Under the pieces are notes generated by a model. It did no database searches and was not told where the DNA came from. It was given only the letters and a program-made list of their open reading frames with translations. Shown here in pieces: positions 17,170 through 26,493 of a stretch of 64,000 nt of DNA. A program made the position numbers and the translations under genes. Position 1 is the stretch's first letter; the number at the start of each line of letters is the position of its first letter. Origin of the DNA: Gemmatimonadaceae bacterium (GTDB lineage: Bacteria > Gemmatimonadota > Gemmatimonadetes > Gemmatimonadales > Gemmatimonadaceae); the NCBI GenBank assembly GCA_040882285.1, contig JBBEBQ010000018.1, forward strand, positions 186,001 to 250,000, written 5' to 3'.

Positions 17170-18180
17170 CTGGCCGCATGCGGCGGCGATGTCCATCCCG
17201 CGACTCTTTCTGATCGCCGTTTGAATTCGCATCCCGCGCAGCCTGCGCGCGAAGATCGAGATGTCGCGCGCGGACGTCGGCCTGAACTCGCCGGCTCCGC
17301 CCGGATGCAGCGGAATCAGGTTCACGAACGCCTTGCACTCGAGCGCGAGCTCGCCGAGCTGGCGCGCGTGCTCGGGCGAATCGTTGACGCCGCCGAGCAT
17401 GACGTACTCGAACGTGACGCGCCGGTCGAATTTCCTGGCGGCTTCGATGACTTCGGCCAGCGGATACTTCGTGTTGATCGGCATGAGCGATTGCCGCAGC
17501 TCGTCGGTCGGCGCATGAATCGAGAGCGCGAGCCGGAACTGCTCGGGGCGCTCGCTCAGCGCGACGATCCCGGGGAGCACGCCGACAGTGGAGACCGTGA
17601 TGTGCCGTGCTCCGATCCCGATCCCGTCGGGCGCGTTCAGGATCGTGAGCGTCGGATCCACGGCCTTCCAGTTCAGCATCGGCTCGCCCATCCCCATGAA
17701 CACGATGTTGGTCGCGCGCAGCGGCGGGTCGAGCAGCGCCAGCTCCCGCACCTGGCCCGCGATCTCGAACGTCTCGAGGTTGCGCGCGAAGCCCATCGCC
17801 CCGGTCGCGCAGAAGGAGCACTTGAGCGCGCACCCGGCCTGCGAGGAGATGCACAGCGTCAGCCGGTTGTCCTCGGGGATCGCGACGGTCTCGATCATCT
17901 CGCCGTCGGCGAGCCGGAAGAGAAATTTCTGCGTGCTGTCCGCGGAGAGCTGGCGCGTGGCGAGCTCGAGCCGCGGGACGTCGAAGCGCGCGGCCAGCTG
18001 CTGGCGGAAGGCGAGGGGTATGTTCGTCATCGCCTCGAACCCCGGGAGCGGCACCTGCCAGAGATGCCTGGCCACCTGCGACGCGCGGTACGCGGGCTGC
18101 CCCATCTCGACGGCAAACAAGCGCAGACGCTCGGCCGCCTCGGAGGGGGTGAGGTTGAGGAGATTTTCCTTCTGATTCAT
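17098..18180 (-). CDS. rlmN: Dual-specificity 23S rRNA/tRNA adenine-C2 methyltransferase (radical SAM)
   Basis: Methylates C2 of A2503 in 23S rRNA and A37 of some tRNAs. The radical SAM cluster motif CxxxCxxC is in CALKCSFCATG, SAM contacts in FMGMGEPMLNW, and the methyl-carrying Cys near the C-terminus in KSRGMDIAAACGQL. 360 aa. Convergent with the LytR_C gene, with a 72-nt overlap, and divergent from aspS across a 74-nt AT-richer gap that probably holds both promoters. Confidence 0.96.
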   Translation of the reverse strand: MNQKENLLNLTPSEAAERLRLFAVEMGQPAYRASQVARHLWQVPLPGFEAMTNIPLAFRQQLAARFDVPRLELATRQLSADSTQKFLFRLADGEMIETVAIPEDNRLTLCISSQAGCALKCSFCATGAMGFARNLETFEIAGQVRELALLDPPLRATNIVFMGMGEPMLNWKAVDPTLTILNAPDGIGIGARHITVSTVGVLPGIVALSERPEQFRLALSIHAPTDELRQSLMPINTKYPLAEVIEAARKFDRRVTFEYVMLGGVNDSPEHARQLGELALECKAFVNLIPLHPGGAGEFRPTSARDISIFARRLRGMRIQTAIRKSRGMDIAAACGQLRVERQRRRAPVAADKDRHVQVA

Positions 18181-18254
18181 CTTTAAGTATTCACAATAAA
18201 GCGTTGTAGGCCTTAAATTTAACTCATCCTGATGACGTTCTCAGTCCGGTCGAA

Positions 18255-20054
18255 TTGACCGCCCAGACCCCTCCGGCCCAGCCGGGCACCCGGAGCACAG
18301 CGCTTCGGTCGCACATGTGCGGCGGTTTCCGTGCTGCGGACGCCGGCACCCGCGTCCGACTCGGCGGCTGGATCCATCGCACCCGCGACCTCGGCGGACT
18401 CCTTTTTCTGGATCTCCGCGACCGCTCGGGGCTGATCCAGGTCTCGTTCGACCCCCGCTGGGCGTCTCCCGAAGCGATCGCCGCGGCCGCGGGCGCGGGC
18501 GTCGAGAGCGTCGTGCTGCTCGAGGGCGAGATCGCGCTGCGTCCGCCGGAAGGGCGCAACCCGGAGATGGCGACCGGAGAGGTGGAAGTCCGCGCGGCAA
18601 AGATCAGCGTCGTCGGGCCCGCGGAGACTCCCGCGATTCCGGTCTCGCTGGGCAAGGGCGAGAAGCTCGCGTCGGAGGAGCTTCGGCTGCGCTACCGGCA
18701 TCTCGACCTGCGCCGGGCGGAGCTGCGCGACAACATGATCCTGCGCCACGAGCTGCAGCAGGCGACGCGCAGATATCTCGACGAGCACGGCTTCCTCGAG
18801 ATCGAGACGCCGATCCTCACGAAGCCCACGCCGGAAGGCGCGCGCGATTACCTCGTGCCGAGCCGGGTGCACAAGGGCGAGTTCTACGCGCTGCCGCAGT
18901 CGCCGCAGATCTACAAGCAGCTGCTGATGGTATCCGGCTTCGACCGGTACTTCCAGATCGCGCGGTGCTTCCGCGACGAGGACCTGCGGGCCGACCGGCA
19001 GCCGGAGTTCACGCAGATCGACATCGAGGCGTCGTTCATCGCGCCGGAAGACATTTACCAGCTGACGGAAGGGCTAATCGCGGCGCTGTTCCGGGTCGCC
19101 GGGTTGAGGGTGCCGGAGAGATTCGACCGGATGACGTACGCGGACGCGGTGGAGAATTACGGCACCGACCGTCCCGACCTGCGGTACGGGCTGAAGATCT
19201 TCGACGCGACGGACATCGTGCGCAACGCCGATTTCGGTATCACGCGGTCGGCGATCGAAGCGGGCGGACGCGTGCGCGGGCTGCGCGTCCCCGGTGGCGC
19301 GTCGTTCTCGCGCAAGCAGGTGGACGAGCTGGAGACCATCGCGAAATCGGCGGGCGTCGCGGGATTGCTGCGCACGAAGCGCGTGAGCGGCGCGCTCGAC
19401 GGACCGCTGGCCAAGCACCTGCCGGAGGGCGCCGCGGACAAGCTTGCGATCGAGGAAGGGGACCTGTGCCTGCTGGCGGCCGCGCCCGACGCGACCGCGA
19501 ACCCCGCGCTCGACCGCGTGCGGCAGGAGATCGCAAGCCGCCTCGGACTCGGCAACGGCTCCAACGCGTTCGTGTGGGTCACCGACTTCCCGCTGTTCAG
19601 CCGTGACGCCGCCACGGGCGCGCTCGGCTCGGTGCATCATCCCTTCACGTCGCCACACCCGGACGATCTCGCCAAGGTGGAGAGCGATCCCGAGCACGTC
19701 CGCGCCCTCGCCTACGATCTCGTGCTCAACGGCACCGAGCTGGGCGGCGGGAGCATGAGAATCAGCGACCCCCGCATTCAGTCGCGCGTCTTCACCGCGC
19801 TGGGAATCAGCGAGGCGGATGCGCAGGCCCGCTTCGGCTTCCTGCTCGAAGCTCTCCGCTCCGGCGCCCCCCCTCACGGCGGCATCGCCTTCGGCTTCGA
19901 CCGCATCGCCATGATGCTCGCCGGCGCCCAATCGCTAAGAGATGTAATCGCCTTCCCGAAAACCACCGCCGCAAGAGCGTTGTTCGAGGGCGCCCCGTCC
20001 CCCGTAGCGGACGCAGATTTGCAGGAGCTGCACATCAGGAAAAGTGATCACTGA
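18255..20054 (+). CDS. aspS: Aspartyl-tRNA synthetase
   Basis: Class IIb synthetase, 599 aa. An OB-fold anticodon domain (GWIHRTRDLGGLLFLDLRDR), motif 1 region (EIETPILTKPTPEGARDYLV), motif 2 (ARCFRDEDLRADRQPEFTQ), the bacterial GAD insertion (about 290-430) and motif 3 (HGGIAFGFDRIAMML) appear in order. The frame begins with TTG at 18255 and I see no better ATG. Whether it is discriminating cannot be decided here, since gatCAB genes are not in view. Followed directly by a heptad repeat block. Confidence 0.96.
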   Translation: MTAQTPPAQPGTRSTALRSHMCGGFRAADAGTRVRLGGWIHRTRDLGGLLFLDLRDRSGLIQVSFDPRWASPEAIAAAAGAGVESVVLLEGEIALRPPEGRNPEMATGEVEVRAAKISVVGPAETPAIPVSLGKGEKLASEELRLRYRHLDLRRAELRDNMILRHELQQATRRYLDEHGFLEIETPILTKPTPEGARDYLVPSRVHKGEFYALPQSPQIYKQLLMVSGFDRYFQIARCFRDEDLRADRQPEFTQIDIEASFIAPEDIYQLTEGLIAALFRVAGLRVPERFDRMTYADAVENYGTDRPDLRYGLKIFDATDIVRNADFGITRSAIEAGGRVRGLRVPGGASFSRKQVDELETIAKSAGVAGLLRTKRVSGALDGPLAKHLPEGAADKLAIEEGDLCLLAAAPDATANPALDRVRQEIASRLGLGNGSNAFVWVTDFPLFSRDAATGALGSVHHPFTSPHPDDLAKVESDPEHVRALAYDLVLNGTELGGGSMRISDPRIQSRVFTALGISEADAQARFGFLLEALRSGAPPHGGIAFGFDRIAMMLAGAQSLRDVIAFPKTTAARALFEGAPSPVADADLQELHIRKSDH

Positions 20055-20106
20055 TCAGTAAGCCAATAGCCAACAGCCAATAGCCAACAGCCAATAGCCA
20101 ACAGCT
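20044..20106. repeat. Heptad repeat block between aspS and phoH
   Basis: Starts with a GTGATCA/CTGATCA pair overlapping the aspS stop (20044-20057), then six strictly alternating units AGCCAAT/AGCCAAC from 20061, then AGCTC. This is the longest and most regular copy in the window and fills the 58-nt gap up to the phoH start at 20113, leaving no obvious ribosome site. Confidence 0.9.
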
Positions 20107-20112
20107 CATTTA

Positions 20113-21081
20113 ATGCCTGACGATTTCCAGACCAACAAGCTCTCCACCGAAGGCGCGGACATGCTGACGCTCGCGGGCGTCAACGACGAGAACCTGATCG
20201 AGCTGCAGAAGCAGAGCGGTGCCAAGGTCGCGCTGCGCGGCGACACGCTCACCGTGAGCGGGTCGAACGAATCAGTGGAGCGCGCTACGCCGATCGCGCA
20301 GCGCATGATCGACGCGGCCAAGCAGCGCGTGCCGTTGACCGCCGACGACGTGCTGCGGATGACCTTGGAGGACGTGTCGGACACCGGCGGGAACGGCTCC
20401 GGCCTGGACGACGGCGAGACGCGGATCGTGCTCCCCGGCATCCGCAAGGTCATCCGCCCCAAGACGCGCGGGCAGAACGAGTACCTGCGGCTGATCATGG
20501 ACAACGATATCGTGATCGGGATCGGCCCGGCCGGTACCGGCAAGACTTATCTCGCGGTGGCCGCCGCCGTGGACGCGCTCAGCAAGAAGCGGGTGCGCCG
20601 GATCGTGCTCGCGCGTCCCGCCGTCGAAGCGGGCGAATCACTCGGCTTCCTCCCGGGCGACATGCAGGCGAAAGTCGATCCGTACCTGCGCCCGCTGTAC
20701 GACGCGCTCGAGGACATGATGCCGCAGGAGCGCGTGGTGAAGGCGCTCGAGACGCGGACGATCGAGATCGCGCCGCTGGCGTACATGCGCGGCCGCACCC
20801 TGTCCGACGCGTTCGTGATCCTGGACGAAGCGCAGAACGCCACCAACGCCCAGATGAAGATGTTCCTCACGCGGCTCGGCGTGAACTCCAAGACGGTGAT
20901 CACCGGCGACAAGACGCAGATAGACTTGCAGCGGCGGGAGGAATCGGGACTGCTCCAGGTCGAGCGCATCCTGCCGGGCATCGAGGGGATCGGCTTCCAT
21001 TACCTCGACGACGCGGACGTGGTGCGCCACCGGCTCGTGCGCGAGATCATCAAGGCGTACGCCGACGACTCGGGCGGTTGA
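20113..21081 (+). CDS. phoH: PhoH-family ATPase
   Basis: 322 aa. A KH-like N-terminal region (about 15-75) is followed by the PhoH ATPase domain with Walker A GPAGTGKTYLAVAAAV, ARPAVEAGESLGFLPGD, Walker B FVILDEAQNAT and the sensor-like TGDKTQIDL. PhoH proteins are predicted RNA-linked ATPases and are commonly next to ybeY, an rRNA-maturation endonuclease, as here. The stop TGA at 21079 overlaps a TTG that may have been the original ybeY start. Confidence 0.93.
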   Translation: MPDDFQTNKLSTEGADMLTLAGVNDENLIELQKQSGAKVALRGDTLTVSGSNESVERATPIAQRMIDAAKQRVPLTADDVLRMTLEDVSDTGGNGSGLDDGETRIVLPGIRKVIRPKTRGQNEYLRLIMDNDIVIGIGPAGTGKTYLAVAAAVDALSKKRVRRIVLARPAVEAGESLGFLPGDMQAKVDPYLRPLYDALEDMMPQERVVKALETRTIEIAPLAYMRGRTLSDAFVILDEAQNATNAQMKMFLTRLGVNSKTVITGDKTQIDLQRREESGLLQVERILPGIEGIGFHYLDDADVVRHRLVREIIKAYADDSGG

Positions 21082-21151
21082 CACGCCCCCGTCGCGGCTC
21101 GCTGTCGACGTCTCGCTCGGCGGCCAGCGCATCCCGCTGTCGGCCGACCGC

Positions 21152-21640
21152 GTGCGCGACCTGGTCCGCCGGACGCTGCTCGCCGAACGCGTGAAGGAGG
21201 CGATGATCTCGGTCGCTTTCGTCTCCAGCCGCGAGATCGCGAAGCTCAACCGCGAGCACCTCGATCACGCGGGGCCAACCGATGTGATCTCGTTCGCGCT
21301 CGGCGACGCGCCAGGCGCCGCGCCCGGGGCTGGCCGCGACACCGGACGTGTATCCCCTGCGGGCGCTACGGCCTTCGGCCTAAGACGCGCCCTTCGGGGA
21401 CACGCGTCCGGTTCTGCGGCCAGCCCCTTCGAACATTCCGTCCTGGGCGACATTTACATCTGTCCGGACATCGTGCGGAAAAATGCGGCCCATTACGGGG
21501 CCGGCATGCGTGAAGAGCTCGCGCGAGTCATCGTCCACGGGACGCTGCACGTTCTCGGTTACGATCATGAGCCCGGTGAGGACCGCGTGAGCTCGGACAT
21601 GTGGCGCAAACAGGAGAGGATTCTCGCTGATGCCTTCTAG
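21152..21640 (+). CDS. ybeY: YbeY endoribonuclease with an in-frame palindromic insertion and damaged 5' end
   Basis: Metal-dependent rRNA maturation endonuclease. Core motifs are intact: TDVISFALGD, VLGDIYICPDIV and the zinc site HGTLHVLGYDHEPGED. Two oddities. First, residues about 59-92 come from a 102-bp nested palindrome inserted between the two core strands. Second, the first possible start in frame is GTG at 21152, but good YbeY-like sequence (SRLAVDVSLGGQRIPLSA) continues upstream without a start codon; a TTG overlapping the phoH stop would fit if one more C stood in the CCCCC run at 21085-21089. The 3' end overlaps meaB by 11 nt. Confidence 0.85.
   Translation: MRDLVRRTLLAERVKEAMISVAFVSSREIAKLNREHLDHAGPTDVISFALGDAPGAAPGAGRDTGRVSPAGATAFGLRRALRGHASGSAASPFEHSVLGDIYICPDIVRKNAAHYGAGMREELARVIVHGTLHVLGYDHEPGEDRVSSDMWRKQERILADAF
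21326..21427. repeat. 102-bp nested palindrome inserted in frame in ybeY
   Basis: Arms 21326-21357 and 21396-21427 (32 nt each) match as inverted repeats at 27 of 32 positions by eye; they begin GGGGCTGGCCGC and end GCGGCCAGCCCC. Inside lies a second stem, GGGCGC (21361-21366) with GCGCCC (21387-21392), and inside that GGCCTTCGGCC. The length is exactly 34 codons with no stop, so the reading frame is kept. It resembles in concept the protein-coding palindromic elements known from Rickettsia; no relationship is claimed. Confidence 0.85.
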
Positions 21641-22771
21641 CATCGCGCCGGCGCGCGCGGCGGCGTTCGATCAGCTACTCGCGGACTTCGACGCCGGCAA
21701 GTCGGCCGCGCTCGCGCGCGTCGTCAGCATCGTGGAGAACCACCGGGCCGGCTTCGACGAGATACTCGGCCGGCTGCACACCAAGCTCGGCCGCGCGCGG
21801 CGCATCGGGATCACCGGACCACCGGGAGCGGGGAAGAGCACGCTCGGCACTCTGCTCGTGCGCGAGCTGCGGAACGCCGGACACCGCGTGGGAGTCGTCG
21901 CGGTGGATCCTACCTCGCCGTTCACGGGCGGCGCGCTGCTCGGCGACCGCGTGCGCATGGAGAGCGTGGCGCTCGACTCCGGGGTGTTCATTCGGTCGAT
22001 GGCCACGCGCGGCTCGCTCGGCGGGCTCGCCGCCGCCACGCGCGAGGTCGCCGACGTGCTCGACGCGTTCGGCTTCGAGCGGATCATCGTCGAGACCGTG
22101 GGCGTCGGGCAGTCCGAGCTGGACATCGCGCGCATCGCCGACAGCAGCGTCGTCGTGCTCGTCCCGGAGTCGGGCGATTCGATTCAGACGCTCAAGGCCG
22201 GCCTGATGGAGATCGCCGACATCTTCGTGGTGAACAAGGCCGACCGCCCCGGCGCCGACCGCCTCCGCATGGACATCGAGCTGATGCTCGGCCTCCGCTC
22301 CGGCGCGACGATGAAGAACATGCCCGCGCACCACGGCGTGGACATGAAAGCCATCAATCCGGCCCGCCTGGCACGTCAGGCAGCGAAGGCCCAACTCGCA
22401 ACTGATGCTGTTAGCCAAAAGCCAATAGCCAATAGCCAACAGCTTCCCTGGCTTCCGCCGGTGCTGAGCACCATCGCGACAAAGGCCGAGGGAGTAGTCG
22501 AGCTCCTCACCGCCATCGATGCGCACTTTACATATCTTGAAGCCAGTGGTGAGTTGCGGACCCGCCGTCGTCGCCGCCTTCGTGACCGCGTTGTCGACGT
22601 GGTCGAGCAACGCGTGCGCAATCGCTTGTGGAGTGATTCCGGCACGCAGCAGTGGCTGGACGGGCGGGTGGAGGAGATGGAAAGCGGATCGGCGACGCCG
22701 TTCACGGTCGCCGACGAGCTGCTGGAGAAGAGCGGCGAGCTGATCGCCCACCGAGACAAGCGAGCGAGCAA

Positions 22772-22775
<4 letters not shown>
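21630..22775 (+). CDS. meaB: MeaB/ArgK-type G3E GTPase, methylmalonyl-CoA mutase chaperone
   Basis: 381 aa. GTPase motifs: Walker A GITGPPGAGKSTL, VVAVDPTSPFTGGALLGDR (switch region), FERIIVETVGVGQSE and the base-specificity NKADRPGADR. Family knowledge: MeaB guards B12 loading and reactivation of methylmalonyl-CoA mutase, and mcmA follows at once with an ATGA overlap at 22772. Around residue 260-272 the protein carries AVSQKPIANSQQLPW, encoded by a heptad repeat in a variable linker before the C-terminal dimerisation arm. Confidence 0.94.
22408..22445. repeat. AGCCAAY heptad repeat inside meaB
   Basis: CTGTTAGCC is followed by AAAAGCC, AATAGCC, AATAGCC, AACAGCT. It is translated in frame as SQKPIANSQQL. 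The same lead-in (CTGTTA, then AAAAGCC) occurs in the trpB copy, which encodes SQEPIANSS, so the two genes carry the same element in the same reading frame. Confidence 0.85.
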
Positions 22776-24478
<1,703 letters not shown>

Positions 24479-24526
24479 CTATCTGGAGCGCTCTTTCCCC
24501 GTAGAAAGGGATAGCTGGCGACGGTT

Positions 24527-25492
24527 CTAGGCGGGACGTGAGCCGACGAGAAGGATTCCTGCGGGTATCGGTCTGCGCCGAATCGACGGTGCCCAAGCTT
24601 CGAACATGGACCGCGCGTCCCACTGGAGCCTCAGCCGCTGGATGACCTCTTCGGGGATCGCACGAAAACACAATGCCGTGACAATGCGATCGGGATAGTT
24701 CGCGGGATCGTCTAGATCGTCCGAGAGGTGGCATCCTGAGTATGGACGCCTGGATCCACAGCCAGCACAAAGTTCCGATGGCGACTGAAAGAACAGGCGC
24801 GCTGCTGGTTCATGAATTACTTGTGGGCCGGGCCATCGGCCGAACGCTTCTGCGTACGCTTGCCGTGCGACCCACAGCGAGATCGCTCCCATGCGGTCCA
24901 ACAACGATGGGTCCTCCCACCCCTCGTCGGCCTGGTCAAACGCGCATATGCTACCATCGAAGTAGCTGTGCCGGGGCCCGATCCAGCGACCGAACTGGAC
25001 ATCGGAATCCCACCGCGCCCAAGACGCTATCCTCCCGGGGATAAACGTCGGTATCAGCGTAAGAACTGTGGCAGACATCCAGAGTCTGGGGATCGGCCTC
25101 ACGTTGATCGTCAGCCAGATGCCCGACGAGGCGACCTCAGTTCGAGCTTGCGGATAAGCTGAAGCCACCTCGTCGAGCTCCCTCACCATCCGGTCACTCA
25201 GCTGCCTGAAGATCGGTGCGGCTTGATCGGGCGAACTGGGTCTTTCGGTGGTACAACGTCCGGCGGGCCCTTCCCGTGATCGGGTTGAGGATCCCTCGGA
25301 CCGTCTCGCTGGTCCGGCGCCATCTGCGCTCACCTCCTTGGCGCTTCCCGCCACGTTCGCGACGGTCGACTGAGCGGGTACCAGTCGACCACCTGAGGCA
25401 ACTCCTGGCCAGACATCATTGTCTAGCCCCTCACCAATCACGCGAAGGATGTCTCGCCCGGTTGGCGCGTCTGAACCCACTAAGGCTGCCAC
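24527..25492 (-). CDS. Predicted E2-like (ubiquitin-conjugating fold) protein with C-terminal Cys cluster
   Basis: 321 aa. Residues about 90-230 read like a bacterial E2: helix IFRQLSDRMVRELDEVASAY, a strand region, then HSYFDGSICAF with candidate His175 and catalytic Cys183, GWEDPSLLDRMGAISLW and FGRWPG. The motif order (His, a few residues, G-x-I-C, then W about 9 later, then helix) matches E2 enzymes. Behind it lies CAGC...SGCH (Cys242, 245, 254, His255), a possible zinc knuckle. The N-terminal 90 residues are low in complexity. GTG at 25492 is supported by a promoter placed for leaderless transcription. Divergent from the XRE gene. Family assignment is from motif reading only. Confidence 0.5.
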   Translation of the reverse strand: MAALVGSDAPTGRDILRVIGEGLDNDVWPGVASGGRLVPAQSTVANVAGSAKEVSADGAGPARRSEGSSTRSREGPAGRCTTERPSSPDQAAPIFRQLSDRMVRELDEVASAYPQARTEVASSGIWLTINVRPIPRLWMSATVLTLIPTFIPGRIASWARWDSDVQFGRWIGPRHSYFDGSICAFDQADEGWEDPSLLDRMGAISLWVARQAYAEAFGRWPGPQVIHEPAARLFFQSPSELCAGCGSRRPYSGCHLSDDLDDPANYPDRIVTALCFRAIPEEVIQRLRLQWDARSMFEAWAPSIRRRPIPAGILLVGSRPA

Positions 25493-25592
25493 TCGTCAAT
25501 AGTACCTCTAATCCAGCGATAACGCAAGCAAGTACTACTTGTCAGTATTTTTGGCATTGACGAAGTCCTTTTGCCATGTATACTGTCCGACG
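25492..25592. promoter_or_regulatory. Divergent leaderless promoters around a central palindrome
   Basis: Plus strand: -35 TTGACG (25557-25562), 16-bp spacer, -10 TATACT (25579-25584); predicted start about 25591, at the GTG of the XRE gene (25592). Minus strand: -35 TTGCGT (25527-25522), 17-bp spacer, -10 TACTAT (25504-25499); predicted start 25492, the first base of the E2-like GTG. Between them is the 13-nt palindrome CAAGTACTACTTG (25529-25541), a likely operator for the XRE protein. Both transcripts would lack a leader. Confidence 0.55.
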
Positions 25593-25945
25593 TGAGTTCA
25601 TCGAAGCCGCAGCCCTTGCTCAGAGTTTTCGGCCAAAAACTGGCAAAGGCGCGTCACCGAGCCGGCCTATCTCAGGAAGAGCTGGCTCGACGCCTCAAAT
25701 TGGCCCGGTCTTCAGTTAGCAATCTCGAGCTTGGGCGACAGAGGCCCAACCTGGAACTTCTGTACGCTGCCGCCGCCGTATTGGGAATTCGGCCAGCGGC
25801 ACTCCTTCCAGATCCCAAAACGGTTTTTGTCCCTTGGAGCGATAGCGTGGAGTTGCACGTCGCGCCGGATGAGAGACGTATTACGGAATCCGATCGAAGA
25901 CAACTTGTGAGCTTAGTTGCCGAAGTGACGGGACGAGACGCGTAG
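25592..25945 (+). CDS. XRE-family HTH transcriptional regulator
   Basis: 117 aa. The helix-turn-helix is clear: LAKARHRAGLSQEELARRLKLARSSVSNLELGRQRPN-like segment at about 15-55 (SQEELARRLK turn, then SVSNLELGR recognition helix). A short C-terminal region (ELHVAPDERRITESDRRQLV) follows. An in-frame TTG at 25571 lies upstream of the predicted transcription start, so I prefer GTG at 25592. Two bases separate it from the ImmA-like gene; XRE plus ImmA/IrrE pairs regulate mobile or defence genes in many bacteria. Probably controls the divergent promoters. Confidence 0.88.
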   Translation: MSSSKPQPLLRVFGQKLAKARHRAGLSQEELARRLKLARSSVSNLELGRQRPNLELLYAAAAVLGIRPAALLPDPKTVFVPWSDSVELHVAPDERRITESDRRQLVSLVAEVTGRDA

Positions 25946-25947
25946 CG

Positions 25948-26493
25948 GTGGCGCGAATTCGGAAAGCGCGTGCTGCAGCGCGATCGGTGCTAAGCAAATC
26001 TCCAAAGGGAATCCCGACCGATTTGGATGCCATCGCCGCGAACCTTGGCGCGAGTGTAGAGTCCCGCGACGACCTCGGACCAAACGTGGCGGGTGTTCTT
26101 ATTCCGCTTCCCGAGCGCGGACGCTGGGTAATCGCCGTTAACGCGAATGACCCGGAAAGTCGCCGTAGGTTCACAATCGCTCACGAAATCGCGCACATCA
26201 TTCTGCACGGATACACCGCTCCGCATGCCGATGGGTCATTCCAGCTACGTATGCGCAATGAGGAGTCCGCCACTGGAACGGTTGACGAGGAAATCGAAGC
26301 GAATCAATTTGCCGCTGAATTGTTACTGCCCGCTGATCTCCTCCTAAAGGACGTGTCAAGCGTTGTCCTAGAGCACGAGTCCAAGGCGTCGTCGAGTGCA
26401 GGTTTTGACGATACACTGGCGAAACTTGCGGCCAAATACGGAGTTAGCCGTCAAGCGCTCGCGCTTCGCCTGTCTGCGCTGGGGGTGCTATAA
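25948..26493 (+). CDS. ImmA/IrrE-family metalloprotease (M78)
   Basis: 181 aa. Zinc site HEIAHIILHG gives the HExxH ligands His79, Glu80 and His83; the downstream EEIEANQFAAELLLP supplies the third ligand and the family's hallmark helix. Starts with GTG right after the XRE gene. In ICEBs1, ImmA cleaves the repressor ImmR after DNA damage, so this pair may form a damage- or infection-triggered switch for the island. That role is inferred from the family; the target repressor would be the preceding XRE protein. Confidence 0.88.
   Translation: MARIRKARAAARSVLSKSPKGIPTDLDAIAANLGASVESRDDLGPNVAGVLIPLPERGRWVIAVNANDPESRRRFTIAHEIAHIILHGYTAPHADGSFQLRMRNEESATGTVDEEIEANQFAAELLLPADLLLKDVSSVVLEHESKASSSAGFDDTLAKLAAKYGVSRQALALRLSALGVL

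Noticed and set aside
20044-20106. Heptad repeats read as a CRISPR array
   Set aside because: Units are 7 bp and contiguous with no spacers; no cas1 or cas2 nearby. The Cas4-like gene at 26494 is not linked.
24479-24526. Short inverted repeat after mcmA as an attachment site
   Set aside because: CTTTC/GAAAG and CTATC/GATAG words are too short, and no matching copy was found at the right border.
25571-25592. TTG at 25571 as the start of the XRE gene
   Set aside because: It lies upstream of the predicted transcription start set by TTGACG/TATACT; GTG at 25592 fits a leaderless message.
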